A DNA stretch of 64,000 nt from Bacteroidaceae bacterium (GCA_017462065.1 JAFTRV010000082.1:1-64000); one strand, 5' to 3'. Positions 1-6,796 are shown, numbered from the stretch's first letter. Made by a program: numbers and translations. Notes: a model not told the origin generated them from the sequence alone.

Positions 1-49
1 CGCTGGAAAGGTAATCTTCGTGCAGTTGGAGGAAGCCTTCTTTTGTCAT
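1..49 (-). CDS. IS66-like accessory ORF, 5' fragment
   Basis: Only the first 16 codons are present; the gene continues off the left edge. They read MTKEGFLQLHEDYLSS, which resembles the start of the small TnpA-like proteins at the head of Bacteroidales IS66 elements (MTKEQF-type openings followed by a helix-turn-helix). The ATG at 49 is the first start inside the putative insertion-sequence end. Function is inferred from position and this short resemblance; no catalytic region is visible. Confidence 0.4.
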   Translation of the reverse strand, partial: MTKEGFLQLHEDYLSS

Positions 50-141
50 AATATTAAAGTTGTAGTTCTGTAGCAATATTGCCTATGCAAAATTCATACA
101 AAACTACAACTGTTACAACGGGCACTTTAGCGGATGGTTAC
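1..141 (-). mobile_element. End of an IS66-like insertion sequence (partial)
   Basis: Read on the minus strand, the segment starting at 141 opens with GTAACCATCCGCTAAAGTGC. IS66-family terminal repeats characteristically begin with GTAA, and the first ORF (ATG at 49) lies about 90 nt inside, as expected for that family. Only this end is in the window, so the opposite repeat and the 8-bp target duplication cannot be checked. The element appears to have landed inside an ORF that follows the radical SAM genes. The family call rests on the terminus and a short ORF start only. Confidence 0.5.
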
Positions 142-314
142 AATATTTTTTTAATAATCAAATATCTACACGATTCACTATTGGTGCAATTATTTATATT
201 TTCATTTTTAATACGCTTATTAAGCATTGTACCGCAATATATTATATCATATATCGCATCATAAATATTTAGAATGTAGTAAGAAATTATTTTTAGAACG
301 TTAGTTATGCTCAT
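138..314 (-). pseudogene. Truncated ORF downstream of radical SAM genes, interrupted by IS66-like end
   Basis: An ATG at 314, 18 nt downstream of the second radical SAM stop, opens a 58-codon frame on the same strand. It starts with a hydrophobic stretch (VLKIISYYILNIYDAIYDII) and then becomes polar. Its stop codon is supplied by the terminal GTAAC of the insertion sequence, so the native 3' part of the gene would have been separated by the insertion. I do not recognise the fragment. A membrane or export protein for the peptide cassette would fit the position and the hydrophobic N-terminus, but this is inference. The region is very AT-rich, so a chance ORF is possible. Confidence 0.35.
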
Positions 315-332
315 TATTAAAGTTGTGGAATC

Positions 333-1247
333 TTAAAATTTAGGACTAACTTTACTTATGACATCTTTACCAATAAAACAACCTCCATTGCAATATATGC
401 CATACATAGAACAATCAACACATCCTTTATCTTCTATTCTTTTTAAAATGCTTTTATATTTTTTTTCAAGTTGTTTATTTATAACTTCATTAGATACAAC
501 TTTTCTCTCATCAGTAAAGATATTAACCAAACAATCTGAATGCTGGTTACAAAACTTTAAATTAAAATCAGCATCAATTAACCCAGCGCAGTCAATAGTA
601 CAACTAACCCCAGATTTTCGCATTGGAATTTTAGACCCTTGTATAAAGCATAAAGGAATCAAATGGTCTTGACCTACATCAAAACCCATATCGCAACAAG
701 ACTGCCACACATACTCGTATATTGGAATCAGCCTTTCTCTATCATTGAATATATTAGCAGTACAATCTAGCGTTAGACAAGGCCTTATTCTTTTAGGTTC
801 TAACGAAACTACTTTTATAATATCCTTAACTAATTTTTCTTTAATGATATTTGGTGTTATTTGAATTTCCAAATTACGTAGTCCTGGATGCTCCAGCAAT
901 AGTCGTTCTTTATTCAAAAGCCCTCTAAACCTAAAATTATATGTTATTATATCAGTTTCTCTAGGTTTATATTCCAAAATTTTGTCAGATATTGCGTTAG
1001 TAAATAAACTCACAGTTTCAAAATATGTTTGAGACAACTTCATAAAATCAGAAAACTGTGGATGAATCGTAGGTTCACCTCCCATTATCTTTATTTGTGT
1101 ACAATTATTGTTTGATAGGAATTTGCATAATTCTTCAAAACGAACAATATCCATATGCCTATCGTTGCGAATTTTACTATTAAAACAATTAGGGCATCTT
1201 GCATTACAATTTTCTGTTATATATATTCTAAAATTATTATATATCAT
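333..1247 (-). CDS. Radical SAM/SPASM-like peptide-modifying enzyme B
   Basis: This 304-residue protein is a radical S-adenosylmethionine enzyme. The CxxxCxxC motif that binds the [4Fe-4S] cluster is C14-C18-C21 (CNARCPNC), followed by the SAM-contact motif GGEP at about 56-59. The C-terminal tail carries C276-x2-C279-x6-C286-x3-C290, close to the SPASM pattern for auxiliary iron-sulfur clusters. It is a diverged paralog of the gene just upstream (1254-2207); both share MGGEPTIHPQF and a similar LFTNAI segment. The two genes are 6 nt apart and clearly co-transcribed with a PqqD-like protein and a tiny peptide gene, which points to radical modification of a ribosomal peptide. The reaction cannot be read from sequence. 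Confidence 0.85.
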   Translation of the reverse strand: MIYNNFRIYITENCNARCPNCFNSKIRNDRHMDIVRFEELCKFLSNNNCTQIKIMGGEPTIHPQFSDFMKLSQTYFETVSLFTNAISDKILEYKPRETDIITYNFRFRGLLNKERLLLEHPGLRNLEIQITPNIIKEKLVKDIIKVVSLEPKRIRPCLTLDCTANIFNDRERLIPIYEYVWQSCCDMGFDVGQDHLIPLCFIQGSKIPMRKSGVSCTIDCAGLIDADFNLKFCNQHSDCLVNIFTDERKVVSNEVINKQLEKKYKSILKRIEDKGCVDCSMYGIYCNGGCFIGKDVISKVSPKF

Positions 1248-1253
1248 ATTTGA

Positions 1254-2207
1254 TTATTGTTTTAACCAAGGGAGGTTGGTTGCTTTGCAAATATCATCTT
1301 TACTTATAATAGTTTGCCCTATGTGGCATTTACCATTACATTGAGTATTATAGAACAAGCAATCTTTACAAATTTTGTTTAGGCATTTGTTTCGAAGTTC
1401 AGAATATGCTAGATTTATATAATTCTTTAATATCACAAAGGGTATTAATTTATTATTGTCTTGAAACATATTTATCAGTTTGTCACTATATAGATTACAA
1501 AATCTAAGATTGTATGAACCATCAATGAGGACAGAACGTGGGGAGCATATTGTGTTTGGATTAAACTGAGGTAAAGTTTCTCCTTCTGTAAAACATCTTG
1601 GAGCATTACATTCAAATGTTAAATCAATGTCATTAATCCTTGATACTTCATAATAAATTTCATTGACATTATTAATAATTTCTTTTTTGTACTTGAATAT
1701 ATTACAAGAGTTATTAATAACAAGTTGAACCTTGATTCTTGAAATACCATAATGAACAACGTTTATGATATTAGAAACTATTTTTTCAACATTTGTATGT
1801 TCATCAATGACTATATCTAAAGTTCGTTTACCAAGTTTGTCTAATAATAGTTTCTTCTCTGATAATAAATCCCCAAAGTGGAAGTTGTATATAATTGCAT
1901 CACTTTCTCTAGGAGAATATTGTATCAGTTTGTTTTCTTCAATGGCATTTGTAAACAAATATACAGATTCAAAGTTCCGCTGTGCTATTTCCATTATTTG
2001 AAGGAACTGCGGATGAATAGTTGGTTCTCCACCCATTATAGCAATCTTATCAAAATTATTTTGTTTAAAATATTCACATAAGATTTGAAACTTACTAACC
2101 TCCATTGTGGACTTAGAGCGAGCATTTGCATTCAAGCAAAAGTGACAGGAGGCATTGCAACCTTCTGTCACCCACATACGAACTCCGTGAAGTTTTTGCG
2201 AACTCAT
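1254..2207 (-). CDS. Radical SAM/SPASM-like peptide-modifying enzyme A
   Basis: The 317-residue product has the radical SAM cluster motif at C17-C21-C24 (CNASCHFC) and GGEP at about 59-62. The C-terminal cysteines C275, C280, C283, C290 and C294 form a SPASM-like auxiliary cluster region. The start ATG at 2207 lies 12 nt after the stop of a 28-codon peptide gene, the usual precursor-then-maturase layout of RiPP operons. Its paralog follows 6 nt downstream. Both copies keep all radical SAM cysteines, so this is not an enzyme/pseudo-enzyme pair. Likely role: modification of the neighbouring peptide, perhaps one enzyme per crosslink or one for epimerisation; the chemistry is unknown. Confidence 0.85.
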   Translation of the reverse strand: MSSQKLHGVRMWVTEGCNASCHFCLNANARSKSTMEVSKFQILCEYFKQNNFDKIAIMGGEPTIHPQFLQIMEIAQRNFESVYLFTNAIEENKLIQYSPRESDAIIYNFHFGDLLSEKKLLLDKLGKRTLDIVIDEHTNVEKIVSNIINVVHYGISRIKVQLVINNSCNIFKYKKEIINNVNEIYYEVSRINDIDLTFECNAPRCFTEGETLPQFNPNTICSPRSVLIDGSYNLRFCNLYSDKLINMFQDNNKLIPFVILKNYINLAYSELRNKCLNKICKDCLFYNTQCNGKCHIGQTIISKDDICKATNLPWLKQ

Positions 2208-2219
2208 AGATATTATTGT

Positions 2220-2306
2220 TTAAAGCATATATGTACAATCGCTATTTACAATAACATCAGAAGTTTCTACTACAATGATTTCTGGTTTTACATAAATCTC
2301 ATTCAT
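2220..2306 (-). CDS. Candidate RiPP precursor peptide, 28 residues
   Basis: This gene is too short for normal ORF calling. ATG at 2306, stop at 2220-2222. The peptide begins MNEIYVKPEIIVVE, the Y-x-x-P-x-[IV] opening seen in many small Bacteroidales secreted or precursor peptides, and ends NSDCTYML. The first part would be the leader bound by the RiPP recognition element; the C-terminal part with one Cys and one Tyr would be the core. It sits between the PqqD-like gene (stop at 2345) and the first radical SAM gene (start at 2207), in the same direction. The assignment is by position, size and leader-like composition; no processing site such as a double glycine is visible. Confidence 0.7.
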   Translation of the reverse strand: MNEIYVKPEIIVVETSDVIVNSDCTYML

Positions 2307-2344
2307 ACAAAAAACTATTAAGGTTAAACTCTCATTTTATCAAT

Positions 2345-2611
2345 CTACTCTATTATTGAAGCATTTTGCCAAGCACTAATTATCGAATCAGAATCTTCTT
2401 TTGCCATATCTGCTGAAATTGAATACTTTTTAATCAGGAGATTAACAATGTCATTAGTCGTAAATTCTTCATCTTTTAGCGAATCCCATAGGTATGCTGC
2501 TGTTGAATTGAATGTAATCATTTTCTGCGACAAAGCACCAGAGCCAAAATCCTCCAATACAAAAAGTGTTGGTTTCACTTGTCTTAATATAAGCCCATCT
2601 TTTTTTTTCAT
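2345..2611 (-). CDS. PqqD-like RiPP recognition element protein
   Basis: The 88-residue protein matches the PqqD pattern: an N-terminal beta-rich half (LILRQVKPTLFVLED), then ITFNSTAAYLWDSL, a helix beginning FTTNDIVNLLIKKY, and a final SAWQNASIIE. PqqD-family domains bind leader peptides and present them to radical SAM enzymes, and this one lies immediately upstream of the precursor and two such enzymes. It is a stand-alone recognition protein rather than a fused one. Codons 2-4 are nine consecutive A's, a homopolymer that could slip. It is closest in style to Bacteroidetes PqqD-family proteins of peptide-maturation clusters. Confidence 0.8.
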   Translation of the reverse strand: MKKKDGLILRQVKPTLFVLEDFGSGALSQKMITFNSTAAYLWDSLKDEEFTTNDIVNLLIKKYSISADMAKEDSDSIISAWQNASIIE

Positions 2612-2626
2612 AAATGCACAAAGTAA

Positions 2627-2920
2627 TTAGATATAATCAGACAAACAACCATCAAGACAGAAATCCCCATACTCGTCTTCATAATATTCTATCCATTCAT
2701 TGTGTAGTTCGTCACTTAATTCACCAATTAGATTTCTTGTTATTCTATGACAATTGTAATAATCACGTACATCATCCTCATCTATATCAACATAATCGCC
2801 ATTATACAGTACTGCATAGGTATTAGTGTTACGAACTGCGTGAGAATCTGAACTCCAGTGGTCACTAGAGCATTCCACATAATCAACTTCTCTGGTTACA
2901 TATTTCACTTTACCTCTCAT
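2627..2920 (-). CDS. Small acidic protein of unknown function in the peptide cassette
   Basis: The first in-frame ATG, at 2920, gives 97 residues; a TTG start at 2992 would add 24. I do not recognise a family. The protein is tyrosine- and acid-rich, with the tail YYEDEYGDFCLDGCLSDYI containing two cysteines. It ends 15 nt before the PqqD-like start and runs in the same direction, so it would be the first gene of the cassette. Possible roles include a regulator, an immunity protein or a second substrate, but nothing in the sequence decides between them. No signal peptide or membrane segment is visible. Confidence 0.5.
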   Translation of the reverse strand: MRGKVKYVTREVDYVECSSDHWSSDSHAVRNTNTYAVLYNGDYVDIDEDDVRDYYNCHRITRNLIGELSDELHNEWIEYYEDEYGDFCLDGCLSDYI

Positions 2921-3080
2921 ATTACATCTTAAAATCTCTATGCAAGAATGTACAACTTCTGCAAATATAAAAGTTGTTTGGATATCAAACAAGAAAAAGT
3001 AATAAACCTTTTTAAAATTTCAATATTTACAGTTCAATATTGCATATTAATTAAACTTTAGCGTAATAAATCTTCTTTTC

Positions 3081-3383
3081 CTATTCTTCAATAGTATTTA
3101 GAAGATTTTCCAAATCTTCCCTTGAAGCAATCTTATATATTTTCTCGTTGTACTCCACAAAACCATTGATGGTAGGTTTCGGTGCTTCCTCCTTATCTGT
3201 TATCAATTCAAGATAGTCCACGCCTAAAAGGTTGGCAATCTCTTGAATCCTATCAAGGTTCTTTGTTTCCAATGCTCCGTTAAGATTTTGTTTCTTAATG
3301 CCTAACATTTCGGCAAATGCTGACTTTGTAATTCGCTTCTCTCGTAGAATCTCTTCTATTCGTAATTTAATCATATTACCCAT
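3081..3383 (-). CDS. XRE-family helix-turn-helix repressor
   Basis: The 100-residue protein opens with a helix-turn-helix of the Cro/CI type (RIEEILREKRITKSAFAEML, then GIKKQNLNGALE), followed by a short C-terminal extension. A second in-frame ATG at 3374 (MIKLRIEEILR) is an equally good start. It is transcribed divergently from the small plus-strand genes starting at 3553. The intergenic region holds a GGTAATA-N7-TATTACC inverted repeat on the plus-strand promoter and another half-site on its own promoter, so it probably represses both directions. It may control the mobile element rather than the peptide cassette. Confidence 0.8.
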   Translation of the reverse strand: MGNMIKLRIEEILREKRITKSAFAEMLGIKKQNLNGALETKNLDRIQEIANLLGVDYLELITDKEEAPKPTINGFVEYNEKIYKIASREDLENLLNTIEE

Positions 3384-3430
3384 ATTATTCTTGTTCTTGT
3401 AAAAATATTATATATAAATCAAAATGGCAA

Positions 3431-3438
3431 CAAAGGTA
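3431..3438 (-). promoter_or_regulatory. Promoter of the XRE repressor with operator half-site
   Basis: On the minus strand the -7 element TACCTTTG (TAnnTTTG consensus) lies here, about 48 nt before the repressor start. It overlaps one GGTAATA half-site (3435-3441), the same half-site that forms the palindrome on the opposite promoter, which suggests autoregulation. Confidence 0.55.
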
Positions 3439-3482
3439 ATACAAAAAAATTACAAAATAATGACAAAAATATTACAAAACGC

Positions 3483-3513
3483 TTGCAGGGTAATATAAAA
3501 TGTATTACCTTTG
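3483..3513 (+). promoter_or_regulatory. Promoter and palindromic operator upstream of small element genes
   Basis: A Bacteroidales-type promoter is visible: TTG at 3483-3485, a 20-nt spacer and TACCTTTG at 3506-3513. Between them lies the inverted repeat GGTAATA (3489-3495), seven bases, TATTACC (3503-3509). A repressor bound here would cover the promoter. The neighbouring XRE gene is the obvious candidate. Confidence 0.65.
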
Positions 3514-3552
3514 TATCAGTTAAGGAAACAAACACAAAAACAAACGATAGCA

Positions 3553-3750
3553 ATGAGAGCACAAGTTGGTAAATATTATTTCGGAAGACATCGTTCAAAT
3601 TGGGGCATTTGGCAGTGGGAATGTGTAACTGAGAGTGGTTGTGCTATGGCACGTTTTGTGAAGGATGTTTATAGTTACGAGGATGCAGTTAAGGAAGTTT
3701 ACAGTTTGAACGGTTGGGGACAACCAAAACAGATAAGAAGAATTTATTAA
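3553..3750 (+). CDS. Small hypothetical protein of the mobile element
   Basis: The ATG at 3553 gives 65 residues starting MRAQVGKYYFGRHRSNWGIW. The longer frame beginning at 3511 would overlap the promoter's -7 element and is unlikely. The protein is rich in aromatic and basic residues with no signal peptide or membrane segment. It is first in a run of three small plus-strand genes controlled by the operator just upstream. Similar small aromatic proteins occur in Bacteroidales integrative elements, but I cannot name a family or function. Confidence 0.6.
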   Translation: MRAQVGKYYFGRHRSNWGIWQWECVTESGCAMARFVKDVYSYEDAVKEVYSLNGWGQPKQIRRIY

Positions 3751-3777
3751 CCATTTAACCAAATAGGAGATTCAGAT

Positions 3778-4122
3778 ATGAAACAGATGGCAACAGTTAG
3801 CACAAACGAGATTGTACGTTATACAGCAAAGAACATCACAATGAACAATGTTGATTTGTTCACAGCAACATCAAAGGGTATGGCACTCGAAGCAATGAAA
3901 AAGCGTATGATGCGTGGTGAGTGTGTAAGATTTGCCTATATGAAGAAGGACGGTTCAGTACGTATTGCTGTCGGCACTCTTCAACCCCAAGCAGTAGAAG
4001 CAAACACAGTTGGAACAGGTCTGCCCAAGCGTTTTTATGGAATGTTCGCTTACCTAGATTTGGAGAAGATGGATTGGAGAGGTTTCAAGGAAGAGCGTTT
4101 CATCGGTACAATAGAGAACTAA
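3778..4122 (+). CDS. DUF2693-like small protein
   Basis: The 114-residue protein carries a segment reading VRFAYMKKDGSVRIAVGTL at about residues 50-68 and FYGMFAYLDLEKMDWRGFK near the end. This matches the DUF2693 (SH3-like beta-barrel) family, common on Bacteroidales mobile elements, where KKDG(T/S)VR followed by a TL strand is the hallmark. Function is unknown; the fold suggests nucleic-acid or protein binding. It lies 27 nt after the preceding gene and is in the same transcription unit. Confidence 0.65.
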   Translation: MKQMATVSTNEIVRYTAKNITMNNVDLFTATSKGMALEAMKKRMMRGECVRFAYMKKDGSVRIAVGTLQPQAVEANTVGTGLPKRFYGMFAYLDLEKMDWRGFKEERFIGTIEN

Positions 4123-4170
4123 TCAAGGATTGGGGAGCAATCCCCTTTCCTTTTATACAATAAAGAGAAT

Positions 4171-4476
4171 ATGGCAAATTATATAATGCAGATATTTAGA
4201 GCGTATGCAATGGTAGTGTTCTCTTGGGGTTTCAATACCCCCACTGCTATTGCAAACGGTCTAAGATTCAAAGTTCAAGGGTTCAAGTTCAAAGGCACTG
4301 TTGAGGTAGAATATAATGAAGGCACCGACTTGTTCGATGTAAGACTAATCAAGAATGGCAAGGTAGTTGAAACGGTTGAGGATGTTTATCTTGATTCATT
4401 GGTCGATGTCATTGACTATAGAGTAGAGAAGGTGGATAATTACAAACAAAAGGTTGAAGCGGAATACTCCTTATAA
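4171..4476 (+). CDS. Hypothetical small protein
   Basis: This 101-residue protein begins with a mildly hydrophobic stretch (MANYIMQIFRAYAMVVFSWG) and continues with alternating beta-like segments ending in DVIDYRVEKVDNYKQKVEAE. I recognise no family. It is the last of three small genes behind the XRE-controlled promoter, 48 nt after the DUF2693 gene. An inverted repeat (GTCTGCAA at 4483-4490 and TTGCAGAC at 4515-4522) follows immediately, then the hairpin at 4576-4614. Confidence 0.55.
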   Translation: MANYIMQIFRAYAMVVFSWGFNTPTAIANGLRFKVQGFKFKGTVEVEYNEGTDLFDVRLIKNGKVVETVEDVYLDSLVDVIDYRVEKVDNYKQKVEAEYSL

Positions 4477-4575
4477 CATACCGTCTGCAATATGCAGTTA
4501 TTGCCGTCCTCAAATTGCAGACGCTCACGCCTTCAATTTGCAGTACATATAATAATATATAAGAAAAAATAATAT

Positions 4576-4614
4576 AAAAGGAAACTTTCAGTTTATGACT
4601 GTCAGTTTCCTTTT
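4576..4614 (+). terminator. Rho-independent-like terminator after the small-gene run
   Basis: AAAAGGAAACT (4576-4586) pairs with AGTTTCCTTTT (4604-4614), giving an 11-bp stem whose 3' arm ends in T's. It closes the three-gene unit before the next promoter. Confidence 0.65.
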
Positions 4615-4682
4615 ATTCTTATAGTTAGGTCTTATCAAAGAATTATCGTATCTTAGCACTGTTGATTATAATCTACACAAAG

Positions 4683-5423
4683 ATGAACGACAAAAAATTC
4701 TTCGGTTTTATAAATGCGTTTAATGCACAAGGAGGTGATAAGGTTGTTATTAAATCTCTGCTCGCTAAGAAATATTCTTTTTGGAAATGGTATTGCAGTG
4801 TAGTTAAAAAACGTGAAGCGTTTGAAGAGTGTGTTTTTACTTGTTACTTGGAAAATGATAAATTCAAGGAACAGTTGCTTATATATGAAAATAAATTCAA
4901 GGAAACCATTGAACGTTACAAAACCTCTCATTGGTTTGCATCCGATTTTGGACAAGAAGAAGGTACTGAAGATTATTATGCTCGCAAATACCACGAGGTA
5001 AGGAAAAGACAGACAGAATTGGCACTTGCGTATATTGATAAGGTAAGGAATCCTAAGAATGTTCAAGTGCAAGTTGAAGTGGAGCGTAAACCATACTATG
5101 AAGGTTATTCTGTTGAGAAAATTACACAACTTTTTGATTTTCTTATCAAGAAGGGTTTTTTAGATTGTAACACATCGAAGGATGAGTTTATTTACTATTT
5201 TACAGGTGTAGGTGAACAACCTATCAATACATTGAAATGGTGTCGAACAAATGTTCAGTTGGCGATACTAATAGGCAAATTGTTTGATACCGATGAAAAA
5301 AAGTGGCATAAGGCAGAACAAATATTTGGTATTACTCATTTGAAGTCTTCTTTTTTCAATGCTAGTGATAAAACTTTTGATAAAAGCGAAGTAAACGCAT
5401 TTATTATTTGTGAGTTCATATAA
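4683..5423 (+). CDS. Hypothetical protein adjacent to integrase
   Basis: Starting at the ATG at 4683 (MNDKKFFGFINAF) the product has 246 residues; an upstream TTG at 4662 is less likely. A -7-like element TATCTTAG sits at 4649-4656. The N-terminal two thirds are helical and charged. The C-terminal part, from about residue 158, reads LFDFLIKKGFLDCNTSKDEF and later LKWCRTNVQLAILIGKLFDT, a layout that faintly recalls the C-terminal part of RteC-like proteins of Bacteroides conjugative elements. That resemblance is weak and I would not transfer a function. It is monocistronic, between two terminators and next to the integrase. Confidence 0.6.
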   Translation: MNDKKFFGFINAFNAQGGDKVVIKSLLAKKYSFWKWYCSVVKKREAFEECVFTCYLENDKFKEQLLIYENKFKETIERYKTSHWFASDFGQEEGTEDYYARKYHEVRKRQTELALAYIDKVRNPKNVQVQVEVERKPYYEGYSVEKITQLFDFLIKKGFLDCNTSKDEFIYYFTGVGEQPINTLKWCRTNVQLAILIGKLFDTDEKKWHKAEQIFGITHLKSSFFNASDKTFDKSEVNAFIICEFI

Positions 5424-5427
5424 AAAT

Positions 5428-5458
5428 CTGCCACCCATTAAAAGGTGGCAGTTTTTAT
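5428..5458 (+). terminator. Rho-independent terminator
   Basis: CTGCCACC (5428-5435) pairs with GGTGGCAG (5444-5451) around an 8-nt loop, followed by TTTTTAT. It lies 5 nt after the stop of the preceding gene. Confidence 0.8.
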
Positions 5459-5475
5459 CAGTTTTCCTAGGTTGG

Positions 5476-5494
5476 TGTTACCAATAGTGTTACC
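5476..5494. repeat. GGTAACA repeat pair downstream of integrase
   Basis: Two TGTTACC heptamers start at 5476 and 5488, exactly 12 bp apart. The same heptamer in the opposite orientation occurs three times at 12-bp spacing on the other side of the integrase (6766-6796). Such phased short repeats flanking a tyrosine recombinase gene resemble arm-type or accessory-factor binding sites. Confidence 0.5.
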
Positions 5495-5575
5495 TGTTCT
5501 TGTTTTGTTTTTGCTTTAAGTTAAAAATCAACGAGTTACAAGCAAGGTTCGAGTTGGTTATAAACTTTTAGCACC

Positions 5576-6706
5576 TTAAATGCTGTTTGCAAGTGCAAAT
5601 TCCTCCAAAATGGTGCTTGTGTGTTTTTGGCAATAGTGCTGTGTCTGCTTGAGGTTTGTATGTCCCAACAGTTTGCTAACCGTTGCCAAATTCAAATGTC
5701 TCTCGTTCAGTTGATGGTGGGCAAATGTGTGTCGAAACAAATGACTGTGCAATTTCTTTTCAATACTTGCCTCTTTTCCCACTTGCTTTAAGAAACGATT
5801 GTAGCATTGGTTACTAATGCTAATGTCGTAATCATACTTTTCGAGGATGTGCAATGCCTCATCTGTTATAATAGAGATATATTCAGCGTTTGTTTTCATT
5901 CTGTTCTTTTTGATATATCTCATACTGCCTTCCTCTATTATATCTTCCTTCTTAATGCTAACAAGGTCGCAATAAGCAAGACCGAGGTTTATTTCAAGTA
6001 TGGCAAAGTCGGCAACTCTGCGTAATGCCTCTTTTGAATACTCAGTGCTCCTAATCTGCTCAACCTCTTCAACAGTGAGATAATCGACTGCTTTTGCCTT
6101 CTTGGAAACTTTGATGGTTGCAAATAGGTTGGTATCCGCAATATGCTTGTTATGTATTCCAAATGTGAAGAAGGTTTTTGCTATTACCCATTGGTTAGCA
6201 AAGGTCGATTCTTGCAATGTGCTTCGCATTTCAGTGGCAAGACTTTTCATATCGGCATTGGTGATGTTCTTGCACTCCTTGTTTTGAAGGTGGTCGATGG
6301 CACGTTGCATAACACGCTCATACTTTTTGAATACACCCTCTGTTAAATCTACACCAACACGTTTACGAAGTATCTTTATATAATCATCACGAAGGTCAGA
6401 TATTCTATAAGAACACGCTGTATAACCGTTTCTAAGAATGTTCTTTACCGCCTCAGTAGTAACTTCGTACCCCATAGTCTGCAACTGTGTAACAGTACGA
6501 TAGACCTTTACACGCTCTTGCTCACAGTATGTATTGATGTAATTCGCTCTCTTTGACGCTCTTAGTCTGTTAAACTCATCGGGTTGCACCTTCATTGGCA
6601 ACTGTATAACTGAACGCTTGCTGTTGATGTTGATTGTGAGTTCAATAGGGGCAAGACCATAACGGTCAATTTTTTGTTTTCGAACCCTGAAGGAAAAATT
6701 CCACAT
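5576..6706 (-). CDS. Tyrosine recombinase (integrase), IntDOT-like
   Basis: The 376-residue protein has an N-terminal arm-binding domain (FSFRVRKQKIDRYGLAPIEL), a SAM-like core-binding domain (about 105-200) and a C-terminal catalytic domain. Visible catalytic residues are H322-x2-R325 (HLFRH), H349 (LLGHT) and the nucleophile Y358 (QHYCQ). The position normally held by the first arginine reads GLAYCDLV, lacking Arg, as is typical of Bacteroides IntDOT-type recombinases. The gene lies about 340 nt from the 3' end of tRNA-Asp, so it probably integrates the AT-rich element at that tRNA. It faces away from the tRNA. Confidence 0.9.
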   Translation of the reverse strand: MWNFSFRVRKQKIDRYGLAPIELTININSKRSVIQLPMKVQPDEFNRLRASKRANYINTYCEQERVKVYRTVTQLQTMGYEVTTEAVKNILRNGYTACSYRISDLRDDYIKILRKRVGVDLTEGVFKKYERVMQRAIDHLQNKECKNITNADMKSLATEMRSTLQESTFANQWVIAKTFFTFGIHNKHIADTNLFATIKVSKKAKAVDYLTVEEVEQIRSTEYSKEALRRVADFAILEINLGLAYCDLVSIKKEDIIEEGSMRYIKKNRMKTNAEYISIITDEALHILEKYDYDISISNQCYNRFLKQVGKEASIEKKLHSHLFRHTFAHHQLNERHLNLATVSKLLGHTNLKQTQHYCQKHTSTILEEFALANSI

Positions 6707-6765
6707 AACTTGTTGTAATTAAATGTTTAACAAATTATCGGAACCCGAAAAACACTAAAATTTTT

Positions 6766-6796
6766 GGTAACAGTATAGGTAACAGCATAGGTAACA
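6766..6796. repeat. Three phased GGTAACA repeats upstream of integrase
   Basis: GGTAACA occurs at 6766, 6778 and 6790 with a strict 12-bp period. The remainder of the 341-bp gap between the integrase and tRNA-Asp (6707-7047) shows no ORF with support; apart from these repeats it holds only the tRNA terminator. The repeats could bind the integrase arm domain or a helper that couples integrase expression to recombination. Confidence 0.5.

Noticed and set aside
79..264. 61-residue plus-strand ORF at the left end
   Set aside because: It straddles the insertion-sequence terminus, is low-complexity AT-rich and has no recognisable features.
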